Below are positions 19,411 to 31,100 of a stretch of DNA of 64,000 nucleotides, piece after piece. Numbering within the stretch: position 1 is the stretch's first letter; each line of letters opens with the position of its first letter. The position numbers and the translations under genes were made by a program. The notes below the pieces were generated by a model. The model saw only the letters and a program-made list of their open reading frames with translations, was not told where the DNA came from and did no database searches. Where the stretch lies: positions 16,473,869-16,537,868 of the forward strand of contig JAKZAP010000009.1 in the NCBI GenBank assembly GCA_023053575.1, written 5' to 3'. This DNA comes from Branchinecta lynchi (Eukaryota > Arthropoda > Branchiopoda > Anostraca > Branchinectidae).

Positions 19411-19605
19411 ATCTAAGATATGTCCTCCATTATAAGCAGAAATTCAGGAACTTTGACTGTAGTCGGTAAGTATCTGGTGGTTTGGGTAGATGTGAAATGA
19501 GATTCATCTTGATTTAACTTGGCTTGAATTGGACTTGCAAGCGGCAAGGTCACCCCAGACCTTGTTATGTTATGATTAATCAATAAAGAATTCATTTCAT
19601 TTATT
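19411..19605 (+). mobile_element. Retroposon 3' end with ATTC-type tail
   Basis: Ends CTTGTTATGTTATGATTAATC, then AATAAAG and TTCATTTCATTTATTC. Resembles other LINE/SINE tails in the window. Confidence 0.4.
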
Positions 19606-19876
19606 CATACTATACAAACTACATAATATAAATATAAGGCAAATAAGCAAGACTCCCTGAAGCTATATTGTTGGGGGACCAACCAAATAATTGCAGTTTG
19701 CCATTTATTAATGATTGTAGCCTAAAATAAAAGATCTGCTGATTGTCTTAATGTTAATGAGAAAGAATGTAAAATTAAAAGCTGGTTCACTCCAGTCTAC
19801 CATAAATCTGCCATGAATCCCTCATTTTCGGATAGCCTATGCCAAACACTGAATATGCCCAAGGTTTGGCATAGCC

Positions 19877-20543
19877 TACTGGAGCCTATACTATTTCCGT
19901 CAATTTCCGTTAGAAGTTAACCTGTCTATTCCATTGCCCAGCTTTGGTTGTCTTTTTCTCATCATAGAAATTTTCAAAAAAGGTAAACATTATATCAAAA
20001 GAAAGCCATCTTCTTCTTCTTCATCCTAGATTTTCTTCCGAGATAGTAGCGCGCAAACTGCGTTGCCAATGCATGATTTTCTGTGGTGACCCAAAACTTT
20101 TCGGGGGACTTTGTTACCCTTACGACCAGGGCTGGTCATCCGAATTTTGTTTCTGTCACATACACATTGTTTAACCTAGGTACTTGGAAAAATATGAAAG
20201 CAAATTGTATGATTGTTAGAAAAAAACATGAATTCAATATAAGAAAAACGTTTAGTGTCTTAAACAGAGAAGATCTTTGTTTTTTTGGCTTACAGAAATT
20301 GACATCGACTCTCTTGTACTGTAACAATGCAGGATGTCGTGATTCTATATCCGTCACAACAGTGCCTAAATATCTGAATTTATAAAGATTTAACAGTGAA
20401 AATGATTTTAAACACACATCTTCCAACAGGTTTAACTATTTTGGACAGGTTGTGATGCATCTAAGGCACATCTAAGCTAGAAAACTAATTCCGTCGGGTG
20501 GTGACGGAAATAGAAACCGACGGAAATAGTTTAGGCTCCAGTA
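19877..20543. mobile_element. MITE family P
   Basis: TACTGGAGCCTATACTATTT at the left and its inverse AATAGTTTAGGCTCCAGTA at the right. GACGGAAATAG repeats near the right end. The inversion may extend weakly to 19840-20585 (GCCAAACACTG / TGCCAAATGCTGG). Single copy in the window. Confidence 0.6.
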
Positions 20544-20585
20544 TGCAAAACGCTGGATACCTTTTGCCAAATGCTGGATAGACTT

Positions 20586-21977
20586 ACTCTTGAAAAATTA
20601 TTAGTATTTCTTTGAAACTCGCAGAAATCTTCATACTTTAAAGTAAGACTGCCAAAATAAACCTTACTTATCTATTTATTAAAAGCAAAATATTCCACAA
20701 CAAAAGCTTCATTCAAATTGAAGAGTTTTATATTTCATTAGAGGCTACTTGTTGAGTTTCATGGAACGCCGTACATAACCCTGGGGTCACTCACTTTTTT
20801 TTATTATTCTTTCATTAAGCATTGTTAGACATTATTTTGACTTTACCATTTAAATATTATCAATTAGCCACAATAACCTTTTTATCCAGTGATTATTTAC
20901 TATAATTGAATTGCAGGTGGGGTATCCAACCTCGAACTTATATAACTTTGAACTTGTCCAGAAAATATTAGAAGCAACCTTCTGTACCTAGTCTGTACCA
21001 TCCTGAATTATTCCTAGGTCTCTCAGGGTATCATTCTTGACAGTTGGGACCTATTTAAGACTGCACTGATATTTCCTGTTAACCTTTTTAGGCTAAGTTT
21101 GAGGTTGTATAAATTTGAGGTTTGATACCCTCCTGTATTTTAGAACATTGAAACAAAAACAATAAATTTTCAAGGTGTCTTGTAACCTTTAATATATAAT
21201 AATCTTTAATATATAATAATAATCTTTAAGTATTGAGCCAGTATTGATCAACAGTGCATTCTAGCAATTTAGTCTCTGCATCCAACATTGTTTTCAAATC
21301 AACCAACAACTGAAAGTGTTATTGCTCGACTCTGTTTGTCATCTTGTTGAGTAATCTGTCATATACTTCAAACAGAGCCTTTTGGCAAAGATTCAAATAG
21401 AATTTTTTTTTGCATTCAATAGGCCTTTGTTGATCAACACTGCTTGCCAGTAGAAGAATGGACAAAAACACATTATGACAAGCCATTTGCTCTCTGACTT
21501 ATTTTCTCCCTTTGGATCTGTTTGGATTATTTGTACATTGCTTTAGGCTACTGACTGAATCTGGCTTGAAAGTAATAATATATCCAAGGCTAGGCCTAGC
21601 TCATGTAATATACAGGTAGCATGGTAATAATGGTATAATGCAAGAAATAGGAGATTGACATCTGGAAAGTTTATTTGAAACACTGTCCTTTATATATTCT
21701 TTTACCTTAAATTACCTAAAATCACACTTCCAGCGAGATAAGGTGGTTTGATCCTCCTATAGAGTCTTTGCCACTTTGGGATAGAGGTTGTCCGAGGTAT
21801 TGTTGAAAGCATTGACAGATTCACTCATACCTCTTCAGATGAAAGGGCATTCCAGCAGCTCATGAATTGGTTCTGGAAAGCCCATCTGCTAGTGTCCTTG
21901 AGGAGAGCCAGACATCGCTGAATTCATGTCCCTGCAGGCCAATTTTCTTTGTGCTAAATGTAGCATATTCTTTCTAG
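20586..21977. other. AT-rich sequence upstream of the first recognised DOCK exon
   Basis: Contains TATAATAATCTTTAATATA repeats near 21190-21235. No exon, promoter motif or known repeat was recognised. Confidence 0.35.
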
Positions 21978-22161
21978 CAATTGCAAACTATCATGGTGAT
22001 TCGCATGGAAAATTATCATTGAAGCTTGGGGATGTTGTCAATGTCATTGAAGTACTAGAGCATTGGTACTGTGGTGTTTTGGTCAGGAATCGAGCTGTCA
22101 GAGGAATTTTCCCGAAAAATCATGTCTCTGTCATCAGCTCTGACCCCAGTTCAAGGTCCAG
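21978..22161 (+). CDS. mbc: DOCK-A exon: SH3 domain
   Basis: Acceptor ATTCTTTCTAG; donor CAG|GTAGGC. Encodes AIANYHGD (ALYDY-like motif), LSLKLGDVVNVIE, HWYCGVL and GIFPKNHV, the standard SH3 landmarks. Starts with the last two bases of a codon and ends in phase 2. An in-frame ATG at 21926 would give a short alternative start, but the pyrimidine tract and AG at 21977 make splicing likelier. Confidence 0.88.
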
Positions 22162-25100
22162 GTAGGCTATCATATTGGATTCTTTTATTTACCTATTATT
22201 CAACTTCAGACATAGTAATTTTTGGCTAGGTCATATTTTATTGAAACATAAGTTTAGGAGCTCGTCAAAAGCTACTTTGACTCACAGGCAACTCAAGTGA
22301 TTCCCTAATCACTAGGATCAGACACTTCTTTGGCAATTTTTAAAATTCAGGAAAATAAAGTACTAACAGAAAGGATATGAAATGATACACATCACAAACA
22401 AGCAGCAAAGGTATTAGGACCACCCCCCTTAAAGCATCTGAGACAGAGTAACATTTCATGCTGGTTGGAAGATTTGTTAATAACTTTGCCTTTGCCAAGT
22501 AATTTACGTTTAGAACAAGTTACCATGCCCGTCGTAAACAGGTTAACGCCGCGATTTTCCGTTAAACAGTCGATTTTTTTTTGTTTCTTTTCACCTCTGA
22601 TTACTACTCCATAGTTTTAATTTATACGATGCTTTATGCTTGGTCAAATATTCTGACTTTTCTGTTTCTTTGTTCTGGTTTTATTAGCTGAGGGTTTTCG
22701 TAATTTTCTCCTTGAGGAAGAAAAAAATTCTTGTCTGAAAATTCTTGCTTTTTTGTTCTTCTTGATCAGCCACATAAGTGTTATATGTTTTTTTTTAACT
22801 AGCCTGCACCATAGAAACCTTAAAGCACAACTCTGACTAGAAATGATCTTTTCACTATGAAATGGATCAGAGAAAACTTTTTTCGAAAGCACCATTACTT
22901 TCATCCTGGATTTAGCAATTTTCTTGCTAGTGCTTGTCGATTCAGTCCAGCCTTCATGCTCTCCGACGCGGCGGCTGGATGCCAAAGATTTGAAAACTGA
23001 ACGCATAGAGGTTAAAAACAAGGAACCAATCAAATAAAAAAAAATAAAAAACAGAAGACTCATATCCTGAAAGAGTTGTCAGTGGACGTTTGAGATTCAG
23101 GCAAACTTTACGTTGTGTGAGGGGCAAAACTTGGCACGGCCGAAAAAGTGCTATAAATTCGTAGGCACAAAATGAAACAATGGAGGTAGGTGTGGATTTT
23201 AAAAGCTTATAATTCAATAAGAGAGCTAGGTATATCCCCCCATTCTCGATTTCATTAGAAGGTTGCGATGGATGTAGCGGGGGAATAATATGCGAATGGG
23301 TGACGGAAGACTGCCACACGACGTATGGTGTTGGACACCCCCTGGCCTCCGCAAGTCAGAGAGACCCAAAATGACTTGGCAGGTCGTTAGAGAACGAGGC
23401 GAAGCAGGCGAGGTCTTCCATGGAGGAGCTTTGGTCGATGGCTCAGGACAGGTCGTCATGGCGAACCACTGTTGCTGCCTTATGCGCCTCAAGGCGTAGG
23501 AGGACCTAAGTTCTAAGTAAGCTAGGTATATTATAAAAGGCAGAATAAGCAAGAGGGGTCATTTAATATTTTTTTTTCTTTGTTCAACTCTACTTTTTAT
23601 GGCACTTGGATCTCCGCGTAAGTGCCATATACCGATCACTTTTCGGTCTGTCGGTCGGTCATGCCACTGTTCTCGAGTTAGCGAACTTCCACAAGTGCTA
23701 GGACGATGAAACTTAGCAGGCATATCAGGGACCCGACCAAACTTTCTCGATCCGACCACCGTGGGGGGAGTGGATGGAGAGGGAATCGGGAATATTGACG
23801 TATTTATAACTTTTGAACGGGGGATCTTAATGAAACTTGAAATTTAGAAAGACCTCGTGTCTCAGATGTCACACTTCAAGTTCGGAATGGGTCCTGTGCC
23901 TTTGGGGGGAGTTGGAGGGGGGAACCGGAAATCGTGTGACATGTTCAGAGTGGACGGATCGGGATGAAACTTGGTGGGAAGAACAAGCACAAGCCCAGAT
24001 ACAGCAAGATTCATAGTTGACAAGACCGGACCGGTTCCGAGCACTGTAGGGGGAGTTGGAGGAAGGGTTCCGGAATTCCGGTGATCCCGATTAAGATGCT
24101 TACACATGTGCTAGGACGATGAAACTTGGCAGGCATATTAGGGACCTGACCAAAAAAGCTTGGACATAGTCACTTCCCGATCCGACCACCGTGGGCGGAG
24201 TGGAGGGAGGGGGATTCGAAATATTGATGTATTTATGGCTTTTGGACGGGGAATCGGATCCTAGTGACACTTGATATTTGGAAAGACCTTGTGTCTCAGA
24301 TGTCCCACTTCAAGTGCGGAATGGATCCGGTGACATTGGGGGGAGCTAGAGAGGAGAATCGGAAATCGTGGGACATGTTGAGAGTGGACGGATCGGGATG
24401 AAACTTGGTGCGAAGAACGAGCACAAGCGCAATCCATAGTTGACAAGACCGGACCGGATCCGAGCACTGTGGGGGGGGGGGAGTTGGAGTTACGGTTTCG
24501 GAATTCTGGTGAACCCGACTTAAGATGCTTACACATGTGCTAGGACAAAGAAACTTGGCAGGCATATTAGGGACCCGACCAAGCTAACTTGGAAATAGAC
24601 ACTTCCACGATCCTACCACCGTGGGGGGAGTGGAGGGAGGGGGAATTCGGAATATTGACGTATCTAGAACCTTTGAAAGGGGAATCGGATCTTAATGAAA
24701 CAAGATATTTGGAAAGAACAAGCGTGATCCCTGGATACATCAGTGACAGAACCGGACGGGATTCGGTCACTCTGGGGGAGTTGGAGGGGGTTCCGGAATT
24801 CCGGTGGTCGTAGTTTAACGTAGTCTACTTCCAGATGTTCTAGGACCATGAAACTTGGCTTGAACATTAGAGACTTGACAACATTGGCTTAGAAATTGTC
24901 ACTTCCCATATCCGACCACCCCTTAAAGTACTCATCTTAACCGCAAAGTACGAAAAATACAAGCAAAACTTACATTTTCATGATCCCCATGAGCCCATGA
25001 TCATTTTTGCCTCAAGGTTTTGATTACAGATGAATTTCTAGCGCCCTTAAAGTGCGCATTATTACAGCCAAGTGCAAACAAAAATAAAAACTACCAAACG

Positions 25101-28100
25101 ATACATTCTCGTGATTTCCAAGGGTCCGTCGTCATTCTTATTTACCAAGTCTTGCAAGTGCCATATGAGCTTTCAGCTCTGTTTAAAACTTAATTTATTC
25201 ATACTCTTTCAGCACTGAAGGAAATGTGGTGGACCCAATGATAAAGGAAATAACATCAACTTTGAGGGAATGGTTGATACACTGGAAGAATCACTATGTG
25301 GTAAGTAGATCGATCCGTACCATTACCGCTACTTCAAAAACTGCTAGGACGATGAAACTTGGACTTCAAAAAACATGAAAGGCAAATACTGTGATAAGTT
25401 TTTAACTGGACGGTCGAATCGGCGGAAGTTATTGCTACGAAAAGCTCATTGCAGTGACCGTAATTGCACCACATGTTGCAATTGATAGACTATTCATAAC
25501 AGATAACACAGAGATGCGCGGTCTCGACAGTTAAAGGACCTGTCTTACCGATCATACCAAGGCAACCTACTTCCATAATCACTCCATATATTTCTGAACC
25601 CAGAGACCCTATAGTTTCGTACCGTACATTCTAACCCCTCTAAGAAAACCAAGCTGATTTTCTCACTTGCCGTGTTTTGCTACCTTCGATGTGTATCACG
25701 CTGTCGACAGTTGTCTGCGAGAAGTTTTTCCATCAGAAAAAGCGGTTATGTAAATTGTTTCCCTGTTTTCGCTACAAGTCAACGGGACTAGGAAAACGGT
25801 TAAAGCAGCCAAAACTGTCGGTTATTTGTTGAAAGCACAGCCTACCTTTAAAGTACGGTATGCAAATATTTTAAAATTCTGCAAGATGAAGAGTAAATCG
25901 TGCGAGGGGTCCTTTAAAACTTGAGATGTTAGGTGTTATGTCTTTCAAACGTCACGCATTAAAACGTAATGCGTAGGAGAAAGAGCCGCTAGATAACACG
26001 TGCTGACTTTTTTGTTTATCGTCATGAAATTGGAGGATTCAACATTCCAAGTGTTCTTTCTTGAAACTGTGCATCCTTGTGTTAACGATTGTAAAACTTC
26101 TGACAATGGTTGTACGAGAACCGCCCCATTGGAAACTTTCATTGTTACAAAATCTGAAATTATTTTCAGCTCTCTGATCGCCTGAAAAATGTTCAAGAGA
26201 CAGCAGTGATAATCATTCTGGGTGATCATAAGATTTCATATGAAGAGGCTGGAACAATGAAACAATACTTGAACACACCATGGAGAATGCATTCACAGAC
26301 ATGGCCACGGAGAGCATTCTTCTCCTGAGCGTTACGTTTTCAAAATAGGGATGTTCGTTTCTGGAGGTTTGCACATGCAGACTCCAAGACAAAAAACGCA
26401 ATTCATTCAAATCTTGTACAGCGCTGGCCGAATCGTATTGGAATTCTAGATATACGTTCGGGCTTAACTGGTTAAAAAATATTCCAGAAGAAGGGTTGAT
26501 TGGAGACATTTGTTCATTTCCAAAATTGTTCGGCACTGAAATAAGGACAGATGCAAAATGGAGCAACAATCATAGCTTGGAAACGCTATTTCGTATTTGG
26601 ATTTTGTTTTCTGCAGGCAATGTTAACGGAAGTCATACAGATAGGGATGATATTTGGTACTCTTCATTCAGTGTCCTTTAAGCTGGGTGTTCCTAAATTA
26701 ACTGACCCATTTTTTTACTCTTTCAAAAAATTTTGGAGCAAAGATAGTGTGTTGTCCCCAGATAAGCCATCTATTCCACCCTATCCTCCCCTCGTCCCTG
26801 CGTCGGTCAGAGAGGGACACTGGTAATCGGTGTTCTCCATATCCTGCTAATTCTTCAGACCAATTTTTTCACAGTTTCATTCCATCATTTATTTCTGGTC
26901 ATATCTTGTAATTGTTATATAATTTGTTGCCGTAGTTATATATTTCGTAAATATTTACTCCTCTTCTAGCTTTAAGCTATTTGGAAATAAATTTGATTGA
27001 TTGAAACCACTCATTTTAGTTTACAGAAATAAAACACTGTAATTCTTTTTAGTGAAATAGTGGGCCGTAATTGCGGGGGTAACCAGATTCGGTTCCTTCA
27101 GTTTGCTACTCGCAAATAAATAATAATATGACCTTTATTTCCATAATAGCACAACATGGTATGGCTAGCAGAGGATCGTCATGACGTAGCACATGTCAAA
27201 ACATTGATGGACAATATATACAGTACATGATAATAATGTATAGGCCTACACATTATAATACATGTCACACAACAAGAACTAAAATGGGAAATAATCAAGG
27301 ATCAAGGGTTAAAATGAGAAATAAAATAAGGTACGAATGATGATAAATATCGGTCAGACGCGTCAACTAGGGGCGGGGTAATTTGAAGCCGATCTTTTTT
27401 TTCAGTTTTTAGTCTAGTGATGGGCTGATTGGGGTTAGGCGATTGGTAATCTGGTAGAATGGATCTATGATTATCGGAAGATAGACATTTCAGTCCAAAA
27501 TCCATGGTGAGCTTGTGTCTACGGCACGCCAGAGTAGGAAGACTAAGTTTTGTGAGGCTATCTTCATATGTGGAATAATCTTGCTCAAGGATAATCTTGC
27601 AAGCCCGCTTCTGGGCTTACCTGGTGGATACCACCTGGATGCGGTTCGGCGACGCTGGGATTCTTGATTTCTTTCCACGAGCATAAGAAATCATAACCGA
27701 AGAGTTAGAAATATAATATCTTTGATTTTAAAATTCGGCATGTGATAGTTACTGACAGTGCTAAACGGATACGTCAGCTAAATTTTATCAGAGCGATATT
27801 TCGGCCGTTCTTCGCAAGGTTCCTCTTCAGGCTGAAGCTGAAAAATGAACTAGTTCATTTTGAACTGGTAAAGTAGAGGTTTGCTTTTTTGATCTTGTGT
27901 TGACTTTGAACTTTGCCATTTTCATGCACTTGCTGTCAGAGGCGTTACTAGCCAAAATGTTTGGGGGGGGGGGGACAAGGCATTTACCAACTGGCTGTTA
28001 ATTTTTATCGACGGTTTTGGCAGAAAAACTACTGCTTTCAAGAAAAAAAACGACAGCTTTTAAAAAATCGACTGTTTTGACCGAAAATAGGCCGATTTTC

Positions 28101-31100
28101 AGAAAAACGGCTGTTTTCATGAAAAAAAAATCAACTGTTTTGATGAAAAATCGCGACCGAATCGAGTCTTCGTGCCGAATCGATTATTTTTTACCGACTG
28201 GCCGACAACATTATATCATTTCTAAAATATTACTATTTTCCAAGGGATTTATGGACTAAGGGGAGGGGGGGGGGGGCTGTGCAAAATTATTTAAAATAAT
28301 GAACGGGCCGTGGTTTAAAGTGTGAAAACCAAGCAAAACAAAAGAAGTCTAAAATTGAAGATATAACTTGCAAAATGAAAACATTGCGGCGAACCATGAA
28401 GCTTTTTGCGAAGTTTGTGTTGCGTGACGGGTGACTGCTGGGCGGAACAAGACCTACGGTTTCGATGAGATCCCAAATATCTAATATTTGATCCATACAA
28501 TTGGGTCTTGTCTTCGCCAGATCCAGTCTTCGCCACGCTAATCATCTAAGAAAACCAAGTTTAGATATAACTCTATAAGCCATATCTATTTTGAAGATAT
28601 TGACTGAAACTTCCTGCTTTACTTCTGGTAAATAGATTTCGGCCTAATTCCGAGCGAACTACGTGTCCAGCAAACAAACAAAAAATTGAGAAAAGGATTC
28701 AGCGTATCCCCTTATCCCTATAAAGAACATCTAATCAACAAAATATCCGGTTTCAACCGGATTCCGTACGAATTACATGTCCGGGTAAAAAATGGTTGTC
28801 ATATACAGAATCAGCGTCTATTCTTAGCCCTAATCTGTCATCTAATGAACTTCAAATAAAAATTTAACTTATAACAAGTTTTCCAGTTTCAGCCGGATTC
28901 CGGGCGAACTATGTGTCCGGATAGAAAAATGGTTTTCATATTCGTGTTCTTACCCCTAAATCGAACATCTAATCAACTTCAAATAAAACTTTTATTTTTA
29001 ACAAATTTTCCGGCTTTGGCCGGATTGCGGGCGAACTACTTGTCCGACGAGAAAATGATTTTCATATCCGTGTACAGCATGTCTTCTTACCTCTTAATCG
29101 ACTATCTCATTAGCTGTTTAAAAATATTTTGTTTGTGTCCCTTAATTTTACCCCACACCCCTAAATCTAGGGCTACAAAGTTTCTTAAGAATATCTCATT
29201 CCCTTCGAGAGTTATCGTGCTTACAGACGAACGGACGGATGGAAAACTTCTGCGATGTCAGAGGTATCCCTCCACTTACGTTTTGGGATCCCAAAAAGAG
29301 CTAAAAAGCTGTTAGTACAAAATGAACGAACTGCGAAAAGTGGGGATTTCAGAAGCTTATAATTTCATAAGAGAGCTTGGGATAATGAAGGGTATTGTCT
29401 AAGCTTTAGCCGATTATCTACGGCCCGTGACGTTTTCATGCCGTCATGAAAAAAATAGGAACATTCGATTAAATTAATTTGTATCTATATGAGAAAAGCT
29501 TTAAGTACTTGGGGGTTACTTTAATGTCTAATGGTAGTTGGGAAGAACATATTGCAGAGGTGGGTAAAAGAGGCAAACCTGCATCGTTTGCAGTTTTAAG
29601 AAACGAGACGTTAATGAAAGTTAAGGACCTTAAGATGCATAAGCACGTATTTAATTCTAAAATTTTACCTACTATCCATTATGGGGCGGAGCTCTGGGGC
29701 TGTTAGGCTGCTAAGCAACTTGAATCGATTCAGCTACAACACTACAAGAGATTAATGGGTTTACATCAAACAACCCATACACAAGTAATGAAAGGAGAAT
29801 TAGGTTTGCTGTCTCTTAGAACGCGTAGGCTAGTGCGAGTAGTTAGATTTTGGTTAAAAATAGTAAGTCTCCAAGAAGATAGGCTGCTGAAAGTGGCATA
29901 CTTAGAGACCCTGGGATAAAAAAAGAAGCGTTCTTGGCCTTGGCAAGTGAAAAAGCTGTTGGACGAAGCTGGACTGTCGTATGCTTGGAATGATGGACAC
30001 GGTGATGCCGAAGATTTGGCAAACTTGATTGGAAAATTTACTTCAGTACTTCAGGACCAAGAAACTCAGTTATGGAATGAGGCTATTCGGAAGTCGGAGA
30101 CGCTCACTAATTATCCGAAGTTTAGGAATTTGTTTGGATTAGAATTTTATTTTAAGCTAGGTCTACCTGCAGAAATATTAAAGATGTGGTTCCAACTCCG
30201 GGCGAACTGTCTCCCATTACGAAGTAGGAAAAAGGTTTTTGAAAAGAATAGGTCTTTGCCAGTGGGTGAGTGTGCTTGCCGATTTTGTGGTGTGGTAGAA
30301 GAGAGTTTATGCCATCTGCTGACAGATTGTCCGGGGGTGAAGGAAATCAGAGATATTTTTTTTGGTGTGGTGCCCATACTATTTCCTGGTATTATGAAGT
30401 CGACGAATCGTCAGGTAATTCGGTCGGTATGTAAATATTTTAAGTGTATACTGGAAGTTTAGTTCGGAGGTAATTTGGCGAATACTAGAATGGTAAAAAG
30501 AAGTGAACTTATTGTATGTAATTTTGAAGATCAATTTTGTTAGTTAAGTGCGATAATGAATACTGTTGTATGGCCCTTTGTTGGCTTTAATAAATTATTA
30601 TTATTATTATTATTATTATAGAGCCCAGCGGACGGCGAGACGCCGGCCGCGCTTACACTGATAAACCGTTCTAGGGGTAATCAGATCCGTTATAAATGGA
30701 AAATATGCACTTTTCGTGCGACGTCACCACCCGTAGATAATCGGCTGAAGTTTAGTCAACACATAATAAAAAAAAAGGTAGTATAACTGTTTGCGGGAGT
30801 CTAAATGTGGTCACTGACACTTAAGTTTTATTTCTGTTCACAGCAACCAAGTTCTCAGTTCGTACAAGTTCGGGAGCTTATGATGCAGCTTCTGTCCTTG
30901 CGAAGTCAGTTGGTCTTAAGCAACCTTGCGTCAGAAGATATCCGGGATATTCAGCAGAAGGTAGTCAACTGTATAGACTATGGAAACAAGTAAGTATAAT
31001 GCGAAAGTTGAAGCACACATCGCAGTAGATACAGAGCGTGTTCCACCCTCCTAACAATAGTAACTATTAGTTAATATTTCCGTTCCAACCTCTGAAAAGT

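Larger units (their letters stand above)
29395..30759. mobile_element. MITE family T hosting a LINE
   Basis: Left end TTGTCTAAGCTTTAGCCGAT and inverted right end TTGACTAAACTTCAGCCGAT, extending through TATCTACGG and a GTGACGT/ACGTCAC pair. The LINE at 29462-30622 lies between them. The right end is 84 bp before a DOCK exon. Confidence 0.65.

Noticed and set aside
22644..23319. Overlapping minus ORFs of 139 and 121 codons as a gene
   Set aside because: They overlap repeat C, whose other copy at 14.3-14.7 kb has different frames.
28911..29315. 134-residue ORF resembling a membrane protein
   Set aside because: Lies in the E array. The hydrophobic stretches are translations of repeat units.
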